Shown piece by piece: positions 1 to 11,830 of a DNA stretch of 64,000 bases. Under the pieces are notes generated by a model, which saw only the letters and a program-made list of their open reading frames with translations, had not been told where the DNA came from and ran no database searches. The translations under genes were made by a program, and so were the position numbers. Every line of letters starts with the position of its first letter. Position 1 is the stretch's first letter. Source of the stretch: Tretioscincus oriximinensis (taxonomy: Eukaryota > Chordata > Lepidosauria > Squamata > Gymnophthalmidae). The stretch spans positions 593,216 to 657,215 of the forward strand of contig JAJVDF010000247.1 in assembly GCA_022410635.1 (NCBI GenBank), given 5' to 3'.

Positions 1-92
1 CCTGTTCATGACTCCCTGCAAATGGTATTTCAGGAGTCCTGCCTGTTGCTCCATCCCAGAGGCAACATCCAGACATCCATCCTAGTATCCAT
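1..92 (-). repeat. CR1 LINE 3'-end fragment
   Basis: Same text as the 3' untranslated end of the CR1 copies at 12177-12400 and 14110-14220, in the same orientation. It runs off the window edge. Confidence 0.8.
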
Positions 93-333
93 AAGTAGGA
101 ATGACACTTTTGTACGTGGCCACACCCATAAGGCTTTCTTAAGTTTTAACTTTTTTCTAAACATCACTTCATAAATTATAGGTATACGAAGACCTTATAC
201 CATGGCGTATCTTTTCTGCAAACATTGCCAATGTGTACTTAATTACCTTATCAGAAGACAATATGGAGTTTCATATACAGATCAAAGCACACTCAAAAAT
301 AACTTTGCACCTTTCAAAGATAAGCACAATTAC

Positions 334-3300
334 CTTGACAGTGCGTATGTAATCCAGGGCATTGGGAACAAGAGATTCAAGTTCTGGAAATCTTTTGGAG
401 TATTTGTCTCGGATGAATTTGTGAATAATATCTGGACAAAAAGTTACAAAAGCAGAATAAGGGCAAACCCGCACTGCATGGTTTCTAAAAAGACCAGGGA
501 CCGATTTCTATGATTATGATAATCAAATCGTTTTGCTGGGTTATAAAGGTCATTTAACAGTTGGTCAATATGAACCATTTATCTTGCCCAAAGTAAAAAA
601 AAAAAACCTATCCCAAAAACTTAAGGATCAAACTCACTCAATTCATTCTCAATCTCCACAGTAAGATTGTTTGCATCCACAATCACTCTGTATTCAGGAG
701 CAGCTTCCACTGGGCCTAGAACTGGAAAATGAATAAAGAAAAATATTAAGATAGACGTATAGATGTAAACAGTGTACTGCAAAGCAAGGAAACCTATAGA
801 CATTTCTGCAATTTAACAATGACAACTTCAGTAACTCACTCGGTATCAGGATTCAAAAACTGATCATGTGCTTTGTTTACAATCTTTTTTTTTCAAATAA
901 AATACGAACATAAGTAATCATTACCTTCAGATGCTTTGGGTTGTTTGCTAATATAGTCTTCAATCTTCAACATGATTTCAGAAAACTATACAAGAGAATT
1001 ACAAAAAGATGAATTTAAAAAAGACATTTTAAGTGATAGAATAAGCAAAGCCCATGGGTTACTGGTATTTTGAAATTAATTCTAATATGTTTTCCAATAT
1101 TAGAAAGCTGTATAGTTAAATTTCAAAGACTTCCAGCCAGGGTGGATAAAAATCAATGTTTTTTTAAAAAAAAATAAAAAAATTGGATTTTTTTTATTTA
1201 AATTTGATTTTTTTAATTTAAATTGGATTTTTTTTATTTAACTTGGGTTTTTTTCAATAAACTGCTTTTTGAGGAAAATATTTTACCATCCAAAGGTTCT
1301 TCCATCATGAGATAAAGCTGAGTTGTTTAACTCAGTAGAATAAAGGCTGTATATGTGTAACANTCACAATGCCATGCTCTTCCAGAGGTTTCTGTAGGAT
1401 TAGTGGGCAGTTTCTCTCCTATATTATCACAGACGCTCGCTTTACTTACGCAGTTCTCAAAACTGAATTTGACTCCGCAGAGGTCCCAGCCTCTTCTTCA
1501 CAGCAAAAATGTTANAACATGAACAGAGNTGAGAAAAAGACCTTAATCCTATTGTTCTACAAACCTATGAATACAGAATCAACCCCTTCAGTGCCAAGTC
1601 NAAGAAGTTAGACAATATGTTTCTGATTGTTTGGAGTGGAATAGATCTGCACAACACAAGAAGAATGTGAATCTAAGTGTGAGGAGGAGGAAGGGCAAGC
1701 AGACAAGAAAATGAAAGTGAAACTTTGAGCACAATACTTTAGGTAGAAACTTTGATTTAAATCACTGATTTAAATCAAGCCTTACNGACTAGTGATTTAA
1801 ATCGTGATTTAAATCAGTTAGATTTAAATCAAATCCACCCTGCTTCCAGCAAGTGTCTAAAGATAAAATGGAGAAATATGAAGCAGGATTATTTGGGAAG
1901 ATGATATTACAGCCATATATTTTGAGCATGCGCATTTAAGCCAAATGCAGGTGTGAATTGAAACAGGAAGTGGCAGATAAGGAATGAACAAATGCTGGAA
2001 TTTGGCCTTGAATGTCTTAACACCGCTTTTCTGTGCTTATCATTATGGGGTGAACTTTGAGAGAACCTAATATTTCATAGAATTAATTGACATTCTTTTA
2101 GATTGGTTAATTATATACAAAGATCGTGTATGTTTTTGTTCATATTTCTTTTCTTCTGAAGAGGATGGAAGGAGCGAGGGTGGGAAGCTGAAGAATATGA
2201 TGGGATGACAAAACTAAATGTTAAAAGGGATTGTATGGTTTAATATTTACATATGTACAAAATAAAATATATATTAAAAAGTATTCCTCTTCTATATAAG
2301 CCTATTTGCCATCCAACATTTTAATTTTTAACGTGTTCCTGTTGAATATACATAGATAGGAGGTTCTTGTAGCACTTTATAGACTAACAAGACAAAGATA
2401 GACAGTATCAGCTTTTATAGATATATCTACTCTTTCATTACAATGCATATTTAGTTTTATATAACTGCTCAAATGTGATTTGCCTCATTTAATGCAATTC
2501 TAGTAATGTTCACTAATGCTGGCCCCATGAGTTGCCACTAACATATATAAACACAATGGCCCACCAATTGTTCCTGGGCATCTAAAGTAGAAGATGAAGG
2601 GAAATCTTGCTCATGTTCTCGAATCCTTGTAAGTGGCCTTATTGTGGCATTCTGCCTCTGTCTTCAATCGTGTACCAGTGCCTTAGCGTCTACAGTAGGC
2701 ACTGATATCCCTGCCTCTATGAATTCGTACAATCCTTTTTTAGCGCTATTAACAGGGTGTCTATAGAATTCCTAAAAGTCAATTTAGTGACTTTTTAGTG
2801 ACTTTTTGATGATTAGCCGCGCCCATTTTCCTTTTCTCCTGCAATAGAAACCCCACCCCTCTTTACTACGGTGCGTTTGAATGGCTCCCTATAGACTAGT
2901 TTCACCAGAAGACCATCACAGAACCTAGCGACACGTGGCCTTTTGACGTCACGCTGAATAACCATAATAACGCACGCATTGTACTTTGTGTACACGTGTT
3001 GAAGAAGAATCACGTGACTTTTTTACGTCACGTCGAACGACTCCATTAAGAAAAGGTTATACCGAGAATGACTTTAAACGGCGAAAAATTTCAATCATTT
3101 TTCCCGGAGTGACCAAATTTACCGCGGCTGTCGGAATTTTCGTGACCTAATTTCCAANTTAGTTACTTTTTCGTGACTTTCGTGACCTGTAGACACCCTG
3201 ATTAATTTAGATACACTTGTATGCAAATCTTCCCTGATAAGACACCCTCCCTCACTGCAGCTGCAAAAAAGGCAAACACAATCCTGGGATGTATCAAGAG

Positions 3301-4301
3301 GGGCATAGAATCTCGCTCACGTGAAGTTATTATTCCTCTCTACAGTACATTGCTACGACCACACTTGGAATACTGTGTTCAGTTCTGGGGGCCCCAATTT
3401 AAAAAGGACATTGATAAACTAGAGCAAGTACAGAAGAGAGTTACAAGGATGGTGAGTGGTCTGGAAACCATGTCCTATGAGGAACGGTTAAAGGATCTAG
3501 GGATGTTTAGTCTGCAAAAGAGAAGACTGAGAGGAGACNNGATAGCTNTCTACAAATATCTGAAGGGCTGTCACAGAACAGAGGGATCAGCACTGTTCTC
3601 ATTAGTACATGGAAGGACTAGAAACAATGGAATGAAACTGCAACGGAGGAGATTTAGATTAGATATCAGAAAAAACTTTCTAACAGTCAGGGTGATAAAC
3701 CAGTGGAACAGTTTGCCACAGGGGGTGGTGAGTTCGCCTTCCCTGGAAGTTATCAAACAGAGACTGGACAGTCATCTGTCTGGGATGGTTTAATGAATCC
3801 TGCATCGAGCAGGGGGTTGGACCCGATGACCCTGGAGGTCCCTTCCAACTCTATGATTCTATGATTCTAACTGCTCTCATGAACCACCCAGTGCTGTCAA
3901 GGTTGACCATCACAGGGGTTTGTGCCACTTACAAACTAACAGGAGAAAAGTAGGCGCCACCCCTGTTAGTCTCCAAGTGCCACAAGCCCTCTTGCTACCT
4001 TTTCTCTTGTTATTCTCCAAGTGATACAAGGTGACCCTTGCTGGACTCTCTTCTAGGACTAATACGGCTTTGAAGTCTCTGAAAAGGGTCAACCATGAGC
4101 TTGAGGCCGAACTCTTCCTCCTCTCACCGTCCTGCTGTCCCAGAGCTTGGCAATACTCTTGACCGAATCAGTGGCCAAGTCCAACTGCATCTCCTCCTGC
4201 ACGTCTTCAATGGGGGGTTCATCTTCTTCATCTGCAAAGCTTCCATCCTCTTCCTCCGCAGCCTCCTCGAGGTCGGCCAAAAGCTCGTCCGCCAAAGACA
4301 T
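334..4301 (-). CDS. PRPF31: PRPF31, U4/U6 small nuclear ribonucleoprotein Prp31 (partial, N-terminal coding exons 1-4)
   Basis: Prp31 binds the 15.5K protein and U4 snRNA and holds the U4/U6.U5 tri-snRNP together in the nucleus. Four coding exons with GT-AG junctions and matching phases are visible on the minus strand: 4301-4128 (start [19 protein letters not shown], ending IAKLWDSRT), 985-925 ([20 protein letters not shown]), 721-638 ([17 protein letters not shown] to IENEL) and 431-334 ([19 protein letters not shown] to IRTVK). Together they give 139 codons and match the start of human PRPF31 almost residue for residue, including the acidic N-terminus. The start ATG lies 11 bases inside an exon whose acceptor is at 4313-4314, so the 5'UTR continues in an upstream exon, with a good donor at 4427-4422. 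The other exons, including the Nop domain, lie left of base 1. The 3.1 kb first coding intron carries two hAT-like elements and a CR1 fragment. Identity is near certain; only the 5'UTR start is approximate. Confidence 0.95.
1138..1842. mobile_element. Non-autonomous hAT-like DNA transposon, 8-bp target duplication
   Basis: The ends are CAGGGTGGAT and ATCCACCCTG, and the element is flanked by the perfect 8-base direct repeat CTTCCAGC (1130-1137, 1843-1850), the hAT hallmark. The subterminal regions are rich in ATTTAAATC. No transposase frame is visible. It sits in the first coding intron of PRPF31. Confidence 0.8.
2753..3200. mobile_element. Second short inverted-repeat DNA transposon
   Basis: Starts CAGGGTGTCTA and ends TAGACACCCTG (11-base perfect terminal inverted repeat), flanked by ATTAA on both sides. 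The interior is unusually CpG-rich (CACGTGAC, TGACGTCA). It is 448 bp with no transposase. The ends suggest hAT; the five-base repeat is shorter than usual. Confidence 0.6.
3212..3870 (+). mobile_element. CR1 LINE, 3' end with reverse-transcriptase C-terminus
   Basis: A 190-codon open frame (3221-3793) reads [28 protein letters not shown] and [11 protein letters not shown], the standard end of CR1 ORF2. It is followed by the typical 3' tail ATTCTATGATTCTATG. It is 5'-truncated and divergent from the copies at 17.4 and 57.4 kb. Confidence 0.9.
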
Positions 4302-4427
4302 AACGGGTCACCCTGGAAGGAAAATAGAAGGACAGACAAGGAAAGAGGACAAAAATATTTCTCCCAGAAATCTCACACGGGGACAAACTCCCAACTATAC
4401 TCTTGATTTCCCTCCTTTCCGTCTTAC

Positions 4428-4620
4428 GCTAGGAGTGCGTCGTTTGCGTCAGACACCGGCGCCACCGGCGCTCTTCGTGTCGTCATCAAGGGCGGCTGTT
4501 GCTCCGCCCACGTCCCTAACCGCCCAACCCGANTTCGTAATTAAATTAATGACGTCACCGCCAACACAAATATGCGGCGCTGCTCACTCAACTTTCTGAC
4601 CACAGACATAGAAATCAAGA
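4428..4620 (-). promoter_or_regulatory. PRPF31 5' noncoding exon and promoter flank
   Basis: Reading the minus strand, a CpG-bearing stretch ends at 4428 followed by a GTAAGA donor (4427-4422). The next acceptor (4314-4313) opens the exon with the PRPF31 ATG. This fits a noncoding first exon, as in human PRPF31. A perfect palindromic CRE, TGACGTCA, lies at 4550-4557. The exact transcription start cannot be read from sequence. Confidence 0.55.
4550..4557. promoter_or_regulatory. CRE palindrome between PRPF31 and TFPT
   Basis: TGACGTCA is a perfect CREB/ATF consensus. It sits in the roughly 400-base interval between the head-to-head genes PRPF31 (-) and TFPT (+), where a site acting on both would be expected. 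That it works is inference. Confidence 0.5.
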
Positions 4621-4839
4621 GGTGCGCAAACGATGTTTTGACTAGATGCATCGTAGGGGGTGCCATTACAAACCGAGGCAGCAGTTTTACAGCTTTAATG
4701 GTGTGGAAGAATGATACATAATACATGCACGCACATGTTATTTTCAATATTTTAGAGGAAATTCACAATCCCCCTCTCTTTTTTCGTTGCTTTACAGTTC
4801 AAGCAGTCTTCAGTACGCATGCGCAGTCGCCTTTCTGTG

Positions 4840-4971
4840 CCCCCCCCCCCCGTTACGTACTTTGCGCGACCAGCGGAAGGAGTCGACCTATTTCATCATC
4901 GCCAAGCGTCGGAGGCAGCTGCAATCATATGTTCTACTATTGGTCCTTTCAAGACGACTGGAAGAGTCCAG
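4840..4971 (+). promoter_or_regulatory. TFPT 5' noncoding exon 1 (approximate start)
   Basis: A GC-rich stretch after a run of C (about 4839-4851) ends in GAGTCCAG followed by the donor GTGAGC (from 4972). The next in-order acceptor is at 6507-6508, just before the TFPT ATG. This fits a noncoding leader exon spliced to the first coding exon. The open frames across 4725-5100 show no family resemblance and are taken as UTR. Confidence 0.55.
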
Positions 4972-5533
4972 GTGAGCTTGATTATGTATTGGGTGAACCT
5001 TAATGTGTTTCAATGGAAACGTTATAGAATTACAACTCCAATAAGCTACTGCTGTTTTGGGGTTCCACTGTGCTCTAGGAAGTCTTTTTTCCTCTGGTAA
5101 AGATACAGAAGTGGTCTTTCATTGCCCTCTGCTTCCTTATAGGGACTTGGAATCAGACCCACAAGCCTGTGCTTTGGCTGTTTGCAGGATTAGCGCTTAG
5201 CTACAAAGCTCCTATCAAAGTTTCTGTTAAATTGGTCTGTTGCAAAGAATGACGGGGAATTGTAATTCAGAAGCATCCTAAGACATAATTTGGTTCATCC
5301 GTGTAGAACCGTTGCCTAGGACAGCTCTGGTGGGTGTAGGAAAGAGGANATTTCAGCAGATGTTACAAGCATTATAATCTACACTGCTAAAAATGTCCTC
5401 TTTTCCACACCCATTAAAACTGCTCTCCTGACTTTTTTTTTTACAGAAATCTTACTATTGAGATAAGAAGATAAAACAGTATAATAAAATTGTCTTTTAT
5501 TGATATAGCCCAGCAAAAAGGCTAGTAACTCTT

Positions 5534-5570
5534 GGAGACTAACAGGTGCTACTAGCCTGTTAGTCTCCAA
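5534..5570. repeat. Short inverted repeat
   Basis: TTGGAGACTAACAGG and CCTGTTAGTCTCCAA face each other around a loop of a few bases. The same phrase (CTGTTAGTCTCCAA) recurs near 3980-3995 and a relative at about 2365-2392, so it belongs to a dispersed family. Confidence 0.5.
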
Positions 5571-5579
5571 ATGCTATTA

Positions 5580-5857
5580 GAAGAAGAAGAACTTGGTTCT
5601 TATACGCCGCTTTTCTCACCTTTTCAAAGGGACTCAAAGCGGCTCACATTCTATCTTTCCCACCAGAGTCTGGTGGTTCCCACGTATCTACTTGCAGTCA
5701 ATTGCAATTTCTTACAATTTATGCTTCCGAATAGCTGGGTTGGCTAGAGCTGCAGGCTAGTGGAAGGTGCTCACCCCTCCCCACGTCCGACACAGGGCTT
5801 TGAAACCCGATCTCCCAGGCGAGAGACGAATTCCTAAGCGACTGAGCTATCCGGGCC
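5580..5857 (-). repeat. tRNA-derived SINE, family B
   Basis: Read on the minus strand it starts GGATAGCTCAGT (A box), continues to GGGTTTCAAAGCCC (B box) and ends in a GAA-rich tail. The copy at 61464-61760 is the same family on the plus strand. Confidence 0.75.
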
Positions 5858-6517
5858 TATGTTGGACTTGATGAACTGATACTAACAGGGCAATTTCTAT
5901 GAAATTTAATTAAAATAGTTATTTGTCATGTAGACACTAACACACACACACACACCCTTCTTTCAGGATGAAAGAAAGATACGGAAAAAATATCATTGTT
6001 TCCTAGCTTCAAAGGACACAAAGATACTACAACATTTTTAAAAATTTATTACTGTGTAAAATCTGACTGCTGGGGACTGCACAAATACATCCATGTACTT
6101 TACATAGGAGATATAAAAGTGATAGCCACTTTGAATATCAAGCTTTTCCTCTGAAAATGAACTTTAAAGTTTCCTGGCATCATTTTCTACCATTTACAAA
6201 ATTGTTGGTGTCTAATCTGAAGATTTTTGGACAGGGATTATTAACATGAAAATATAAATATTGTATTTTATTAACATGAAAAGAACTGTAACAAAATATA
6301 TGGTCCCCGTCAATAAAAGTGGCTATCTCTTTATGGGTTCTCTATCTCCTGCTGCAACAGGCAATTTCTTCACGTTTCATGTGCCATAAGGGTGGAAATG
6401 AGAAATGTATGAAAAAAGATATTGCCCTTTCAACTATCATTACTTGCCTGAATTAGATTAAGATGAATGGACAATAACATACTGCTATCTTTTCCTTTAT
6501 ATCTTCAGCACATTATC

Positions 6518-9500
6518 ATGGCTGGTGTAGGCTTTGAAGAATTCTCTGTGCCTCCTGGCTCAGAATTGGCACTTCCCCCACTTTTTGGTGGCAATATCCT
6601 TGAGAGTGAATTGGAGACAGAGGTAGAGTTTGCTGATGGAGGCATTGCTGAAGAGGAAGAAGAAGAAAGTGCATTGCGGCAACAAGAGATGACGCGGCGC
6701 AAGTGCCAGGCACTTGCTCGACGCTGCAAGGAATTAGAACAAGTATGAGACTAGTAGGAAGCAGTTCACATCCATATGCATTTGGTTTATGGTTCTCAGT
6801 TCTTGGGAAAGTTCTATGCTTTTCATTGATCTGTGTAGTGCAATTCTGTTCACCCAGTCTTTGCCTACTTTATATCCTTAAGATGGATTGGAATACAATT
6901 CCTATAGCTAGCTAAAAGGAGCTGTAGTCCAAAATATCTGGGAGGTACATGTTGACTTTTAAAAATGTTTTACTAATGTGTTTTTGTGTTCCTTTTAGTT
7001 TCTGTTATACCCCCTGGGACCTTTGGTGAAGGGTGGGATATAAATTCCTAAATAAAATAAATACTATTGTTGCAGATCTTTCATGGCTCCGACTGTACAG
7101 GGGGAAAGTGTTTGGGTAGTGGGATGATGAACTCAGCCAAATAAGGACCATTTTCCTTCTTTTAGGCATTGTTGTTTTAAATGTGTCAAATGTTGTTTTA
7201 AATGTGTCAAATTTTGTATTTGTTAGCCATCCTGAGATATCTTGGAATAGAAATTTAAAGAAATAATTAAATAAATTTGGGAAGGAAATACATTGGATAG
7301 ATAAGATGAACCAAGGATAAAGTAGAATAACTAAAAATCCTGATGTTTTGTTGTCATGTTGTCCCAATTGTAGGTGAATGAAAGGATGTTAAACCGGCTC
7401 CATCAGGTGCAGAAAATAACACTGCGACTCAAACAGGAAAGACGGTGAGTCTTATCAAACAATAGAATTAAAGGCCTTTGTTGGGATGCTAGGCTGGAGA
7501 ACAAGGGGTATTAAGGGTTAAATTATACTATCCTGTTATCTGCTGCTTCTGAATGCATTCCATCCGGCCAAGACTCTGGAGGTGAAAGACAATTGGACGC
7601 CAGAAGAAGCTGGTTCGTGGGCTGCGTGACTTGACCCTAATCTCAGATAGTGGATGCCACATGTGCAAAAGTCAAGGGACCAAAGTGGGCGAGTCAACGT
7701 TCAGCCCGCCAAAGGAACAGAGATTTGAAATCAGTTCCACCCTTTTTGCTACCTGTATTTAAGCTGTGTTCCTGGATTAAAGGGGAGTTATCTCTGCATG
7801 CTGAAAGAGGTACTGACCATGCTACAAGACCTCTGTCAGACTTTCTTTGTCTACACCATTTGCTCCTAAGGCCTACCTTAGCCTGGGGGTACGAACGGTA
7901 ATAAAGGGCAATCTGCACTAGCTAAGCTCAGCTTTCCACGGTGCTGATCCAAGGCACCTCTGCCGTATTTTCCCATTATCTAAATTATCGTTGACAGGCA
8001 GTTCCGTTCCCTTTTTGCAAACCCCACAGGCCTTCTTCACTTTGATATAAAGATATTATTCATCCTTTGGCAGGCTATGAGATATGTTCAAAACAGCTGG
8101 ATGGCACCATTCCATTAATCAGTTTGCTTATATACCAGTTAGACCAAGCATATAAAGGCTGCTACATATTGCTATATCCATTTACTGGTTGGTGTTGATG
8201 TTAGTTGTGATGACATCACTCTGTTTACAATGTGCTGGATGTTCCCTTATTTTAATATTGCTAGGGACTCATCAGAACATTTCTTGGTATTGTCTCTCAA
8301 GTTGCAGAAAGTCTTCCTTTAAAAGTGCATTCGGCAAAGTTGCTGTACATACGTTATCTTATTTACATTTTTACATTTTACACTTTTTAACCTAAAGATC
8401 TAATAATGCTCAAGGTATACCTTTTTCTTAAGCATTTAGTAATGAAGATATTCTTCTTTCTTGTACTGAATGTTTATTTAAACCTTTTTTTAAAAAAAAT
8501 AGACCTCCAGTATTTGTTAGATTTCATAAATGTATATAACTTACAGAAATTTGTGTTTACTTTTAGCTTCCTTATGAGGGTATTGGATTCTTATGGTGAT
8601 GACTACCGACAGGGGCACCTTGATATAGTTTTGGAGGTAAGTAAAAATTGGTTTGTGTCAAAATAAGTTATACCTAAGGTTATAACAATGCATTAATTAC
8701 AGACAGTGTTTAGGGCAATACTGAGGAATCAGTTCTGTAATCCTGTCCAACTTCAGCTCTGTCTGCAAGTGCTCAATTTCACACCAATTACCCTCTAGGT
8801 AGTTTTTTTTTTCAACTAAGGAAAATAAAATCACCATCCGTATTTCAGAGACTCCACTCTTTCTTTATAGTTTTACATAATCAGTTAGAAATAGTTTGCT
8901 CCCATTTGCTTGGAAACTGCGTATATATTTTTTCTTTTCTGAAAAAGAAAGGGGTCCATCATTTAATAAAATCTGGATATATAAGAAAAATAAATCTGAA
9001 TTCTTCACTGTTACTTTCTAGTGCAGAAAATTAGGGGCAAGTCAGTTCAGAATGTCAGAAATTGAATTGTGTTCTGTTATTTAGGATGAAGGTAGTCATG
9101 GGACAGAGACACCAGCTCCTGGCAACACTGAAAATGAGGCTCCAGAGAAAGAAACCCCCAGACCTCTGTCAGGTTCTTTGCCTACTCAAGAGCCTGAGAA
9201 TCTCTCGCCCACGGAGGGCCCCATCAGTAAAAAGCGGCGACGGCACCTACGAGAGGAAAAAGAACTGCGGTTACGGCAAACAACCCAACCTTTGCTTCCA
9301 ATGGAAGAGTTTCCTGTCCAGGTACTGCAAAATAGTGGGCTTGGATACCCAGATCGTTAACTGTATGGGTGCCTCCATGCGTGTAGAAGTGGTTTGCTGT
9401 TGCCTACTTCTGGAAAAATTAGGGATTAAACTGGAAACCCTTTGCTTTCCAAGCAGTTTGTTCTAATCACTGAGCTACAGTCATTCCAAACTTCATAGTT

Positions 9501-10292
9501 TGTGCAGGTAACGATGATATTGATCTCATTTTAGGCTTATGCCAAACTGCAGTTCTTGGAACCAGCTGGGTGACCTTGAGCCAGTCACAATTTTAGAACC
9601 CTCAGTTCAACCTACTTCAGAGTGTGTCATGGAGGATGTTAACAAAAGCCCTTTCACCCCTTTGGTGAAAAGGGGTCATAAATAAGCATTGTTGGTGTTG
9701 TCATTAGGTGGTGGTTGCTGTTGCTGTTGTTGTTTAAATTACCTGGGACTGTTAGGTGCCTCATCAAACAACCCTGATCTTTCCACTACACCTGCTTTCA
9801 TACTCCAATGCAAACGAGCCTTGTGTAAAAATACGAGGATTTTTGCAGCAAATGTGCCGTAATTGCCACCACACCTCTCTTAATGTTCAATGCCATTTGT
9901 GCACAATATTGGGTGAGTGCAAGGGAGTCCGAATTANACACGAGAGAATTTTGAGAGATTTTGTTTGCATCTATTGTAATATAATTTTTTATTAATGGGA
10001 TTGAATTCTAAAACTTTCGTGTTTTGTTTAAATTATTCTTTTTTCAGAATTATTGACCGCTTAGTTATAAACATATCTATTACATAACTATAAATACACC
10101 TATTACAAAAACAGTACGTACAGGAGATTAAATCGTATTTTTTGTGTGTGCCTGCAGATAAAATCTGAAGAGGATTTCCAGTGTGAACAAGAAGATGTCC
10201 TCACCTCCACATGGCAGCAGTCTAGTCCCCAGGGCAAGTTACTCCATTATACAAAATTTTCTAGTCCTGGAGCCTGCTCTGATTTTGACTGA
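6518..10292 (+). CDS. TFPT: TFPT (INO80 complex subunit F, TCF3 fusion partner), complete
   Basis: TFPT is a nuclear accessory subunit of the INO80 chromatin-remodelling complex. Five coding exons join in phase: 6518-6742, 7374-7444, 8567-8636, 9085-9321 and 10158-10292, giving 245 aa against 253 in human. Diagnostic blocks are [20 protein letters not shown] at the start, the coiled-coil stretch [58 protein letters not shown], the basic patch [12 protein letters not shown] and the acidic tail [13 protein letters not shown]. The acceptor for the first coding exon is at 6507-6508, nine bases before the ATG, which fixes the start. Human TFPT has about nine more N-terminal residues before the equivalent methionine. 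The acidic run after residue 40 is shorter than in human. All junctions are GT-AG. Introns hold a SINE (5580-5857), a possible solo LTR (7479-7996) and a MIR-like fragment (9545-9690). Confidence 0.95.
7479..7996 (+). mobile_element. Possible solo LTR of an endogenous retrovirus
   Basis: The 518-base stretch starts TG and ends CA. It has a TATA-like TATTTAAG near 7754 and AATAAA near 7899, about 145 bases apart, as in an LTR. No coding region and no clear target-site repeat are seen, so the borders are uncertain. Confidence 0.4.
9370..9480 (-). repeat. tRNA-derived SINE fragment
   Basis: Minus strand reads GACTGTAGCTCAGTGATTAG then a B-box-like TTCCAGTTTAATCCC, the head of a common squamate tRNA-type SINE. 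Confidence 0.5.
9545..9690 (+). repeat. MIR/CORE-SINE-like fragment
   Basis: Contains GCTGGGTGACCTTGAGCCAG, the MIR core, as in the other L2-tailed SINE copies of the window. Diverged. Confidence 0.5.
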
Positions 10293-11755
10293 TACTTGCC
10301 ACTCACTTGCTCTCCATCACTGTCTCCCTTTCAGCTTACGCAGGACCTTGGCCACTTAGGACAGCTGCCTAGGACTGCCTTTTGGACTATTAAGGACTGT
10401 CAGCTCAGTTGCTAGAGATGAAAGTAATTTATAGAACTGTAACCCACTAGGAGAAAAGATCCGAAGTGATATCAAGCTGCTAAGAGAAATGTTACCAACA
10501 CTGTGAAAATAAGCATGTACTGGTAATTGTATCCACAGCATCATGTAGCACAGCAATGAGTGGCTTCTAATTTGTGTGTGTAAAAGCTCCATAATATACA
10601 TGTTTGGAAACAGGAAAATTGGAATTTGTTCACCTAAAATGCTGGAGAGACGGAAATTAGCTTTGTGTATCTCTTAAAAAGCAGGTGCCCTGCGTTCTTT
10701 GTCAACAGATTACATAATCAGTTGATGAGGAGGCAAGGCAGGTACCCCTGCGGATTCGCTGCCATTTAAGAGGGAATGGATGAGATCCCAGCAGTCTTGC
10801 ATGCACCTTTCCTCTTCCTGCATAAAAGCAATGCCAATGGGACTGGAGCNAGCAGCCAAAGGAACAGTAATTCACCCTCTTTCTCTAGCAGCCGTCTTGT
10901 GGAAGCTCAGTCTCCAAGTGGGTGGCGTGACAGAGGGAGAAATATTAGACGTTTTGAAGCCTTACTTTTATATATACAGTAGGGCGGCAAGATAGTCAAC
11001 ACTGTTCGCTTCAGATTACTGTGCTGATTATAGGTTTTCAAAGCTACAGCAGAAAAGTCGTAGCATCTGCCATGCTAAGCACAGAAGGGAAAAGGGATGT
11101 TTATGGGCTCAAGCAAAGCCTTTCACAGGTGTCCCATTAATGACTTCAGTATGGAGCCTCTTTTGAGTCAATACACCGTGTTAACATCCTTTCTCTGCTA
11201 AAAACGACACAGGATCCTTTTCTACCTCTTGTCAGAGCCGCAGTTTCTCCACAGACACATGATGCAGAAAACTATGACCCTTTCTACACAGGATTTTGAT
11301 CCCAAACAAGGGTTTCCACTGTCATCGTCTAGGCCACATCTACCCACCTGCCTGCTTTAGAGGGGATATAATTACTGGAGGAGTAAGTAGTGGGAGGACA
11401 ATTGGGATAATTAGAGAAGTCATTTTGGCTGTGCTCCCAAAAGGCTTTCTCAAAAGGCCCCAAGTCTAAAAGATTTTGTTCCTAGTCCTCTGAGTATTCA
11501 ACCAGACGGTTGTGTGAGCTTCAAGGCCAAGGGATGAGCTGGTCTGGATTAGCACCATCACGCAGAGGACCTGCCTGTTCCACACCCAGTGACTCTATTT
11601 CAGTACCATGAGAACTTGCGATGCACAAGTTTGACCAAATTTTCCAAACCTCTTTATAAAGGCCTAAAAGATCCAGTGGTTTTTCACGACACGCATACCA
11701 GGGAGATTCTTTCCACAGATGTTAACCTACAGGCAAGTTTGTTTTTAACAGTAAA
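10293..11755. other. TFPT-NDUFA3 tail-to-tail interval
   Basis: This holds the TFPT 3'UTR, whose end I could not place (no clear AATAAA), and unique-looking sequence. I see no gene or recognisable repeat. Confidence 0.5.
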
Positions 11756-11830
11756 TTTATTTCATAGAAACATTAACACATGTACAGGAAAAAGTAGCCA
11801 AGCTTCGTGCCTGGAGTGATCAGGCCCACT

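Noticed and set aside
4725..5100. Three overlapping plus-strand frames of 62-93 codons
   Set aside because: They cover the TFPT noncoding leader exon and read through its splice donor.
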